Shown here in pieces: positions 30,110-30,606 of a DNA stretch of 30,606 bases (its first letter is position 1; each line of letters begins with the position of its first letter). The notes below the pieces were generated by a model. That model did no database searches. It saw only the letters and a program-made list of their open reading frames with translations, and had not been told where the DNA came from. Source of the DNA: Actinomycetes bacterium (lineage in GTDB: Bacteria > Actinomycetota > Actinomycetes > Propionibacteriales > Propionibacteriaceae); assembly GCA_029778515.1 (NCBI GenBank), contig JAKOQD010000187.1, forward strand, positions 1-30,606, written 5' to 3'. The translations under genes and the position numbers were made by a program.

Positions 30110-30606
30110 CAGCGTGCGTCCTCTGCATCGGCGTTGAACCATGGACGCAGTGCGCGATAGGCGTCCGCGAAGCGTGCGAGTTGCCGTTCCCTGACCGCGC
30201 GGTTCGCGCCCGGGCTGAACTCGGCTTCCACGTGCGAAAGGGTGGGGGCGAGCGAGAAGTCCGCCAAGCCCAGACCGACCAGGCCGGTCACCGCGGCACC
30301 GAGCGAGTTCGCCTGGGTGGTCACGCTGCGGCGCCGCACCGGCACCCCCCAGATGTCCGCCAGCAAAGCCAGCCAGATGTCGCTGGCCGCACCGCCGCCG
30401 ATCACGTCGATGCCGCTCGCGCCCGCGTTCGCGCGCAACGGCGCCATGCACAGCGCCAGGCTGTAGCCGACGCCCTCGAGCACGGCGCGGGTGAGGTGCG
30501 GACGGCGGTGGTGCATCCTGAGCCCGGCGAACACCCCGGACGCATCCGCGTCCCACCAGGGGGAACGCTCACCGATCAGGTACGGCAGGAAGAACAGGCC
30601 CTCGTC
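30109..30606 (-). CDS. FGGY-family carbohydrate kinase, C-terminal part (runs off the window)
   Basis: The last 165 residues of a sugar kinase; the N-terminal domain lies beyond the right edge. It has LFFLPYLIGERSPWWDADASG, then HHRRPHLTRAVLEGVGYSLAL and the adenosine-site motif GIDVIGGGAASDIWLALLADIWGVPV, ending in a basic helix RQLARFADAYRALRPWF. This is closest in pattern to xylulokinase-type FGGY enzymes. Substrate cannot be assigned from this half. It is upstream of and coupled to the second LacI-type gene. Confidence 0.88.
   Translation of the reverse strand, partial: DEGLFFLPYLIGERSPWWDADASGVFAGLRMHHRRPHLTRAVLEGVGYSLALCMAPLRANAGASGIDVIGGGAASDIWLALLADIWGVPVRRRSVTTQANSLGAAVTGLVGLGLADFSLAPTLSHVEAEFSPGANRAVRERQLARFADAYRALRPWFNADAEDAR

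Overview
The window is about 30.6 kb of high-GC DNA (by eye roughly two thirds G+C) from an actinobacterium, most likely a member of the Propionibacteriaceae. The main evidence is an intact operon for the Wood-Werkman transcarboxylase (methylmalonyl-CoA carboxyltransferase 5S, 12S and 1.3S subunits), the signature enzyme of propionic fermentation. Supporting evidence is the actinobacterial synteny of gpm with senX3-regX3 and of carD-ispD-ispF. No rRNA, tRNA or CRISPR array was seen.

Layout. (1) 1-778: the 3' end of an IS1380-family transposase abuts a DUF697 domain that looks like the C-terminal part of a GTPase cut by the insertion. (2) 897-4650: the transcarboxylase operon 5S - 12S - small accessory protein - 1.3S biotin carrier, closed by a perfect-stem terminator. 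(3) 4703-6485: a short-chain dehydrogenase (minus strand) divergent from phosphoglycerate mutase gpmA. (4) 6550-9211: phoU (minus) divergent from the SenX3/RegX3-type phosphate two-component system, with a PHO-box-like direct repeat between them. (5) 9230-9305: a REP/BIME-like double hairpin. (6) 9392-12144: an unusual PRPP synthetase, carD, ispD and ispF (MEP isoprenoid pathway). (7) 12141-15333: a membrane-anchored zinc metallopeptidase (minus) and a DUF2207 membrane protein. (8) 15653-17092: glyA with an insertion (minus). (9) 17331-28774: an L-rhamnose uptake and catabolism locus: LacI regulator, four-gene ABC importer (ATPase, two permeases, lipoprotein), L-rhamnose isomerase, mutarotase and rhamnulokinase, then a FucI-like isomerase on the other strand. 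(10) 29090-30606: a second LacI regulator translationally linked to the 3' part of an FGGY sugar kinase that runs off the window.

How the genes work together. The sugar locus imports L-rhamnose, interconverts anomers (RhaM), isomerises to L-rhamnulose (RhaI) and phosphorylates (RhaB). The rhamnulose-1-phosphate aldolase is not in the window. Four CG-centred dyads of the form TGAAnCGnTTCA, or close variants, lie upstream of the lacI gene, the transporter, rhaB and the FucI-like gene. They predict one local LacI regulon that also takes in the FucI-like gene. Propionate formation by transcarboxylase is a plausible sink for the lactaldehyde/pyruvate-level products, but that link is inference.

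No clearly new defence, mobile or biosynthetic system was found. The most interesting signals are regulatory: the shared operators, a 12-codon upstream ORF overlapping the rhaB start, a 17-bp inverted repeat between rhaI and rhaM, a run of -10 hexamers 6-8 nt from start codons suggesting leaderless mRNAs, and over-use of the word GCGTCC, visible even in codon choice.
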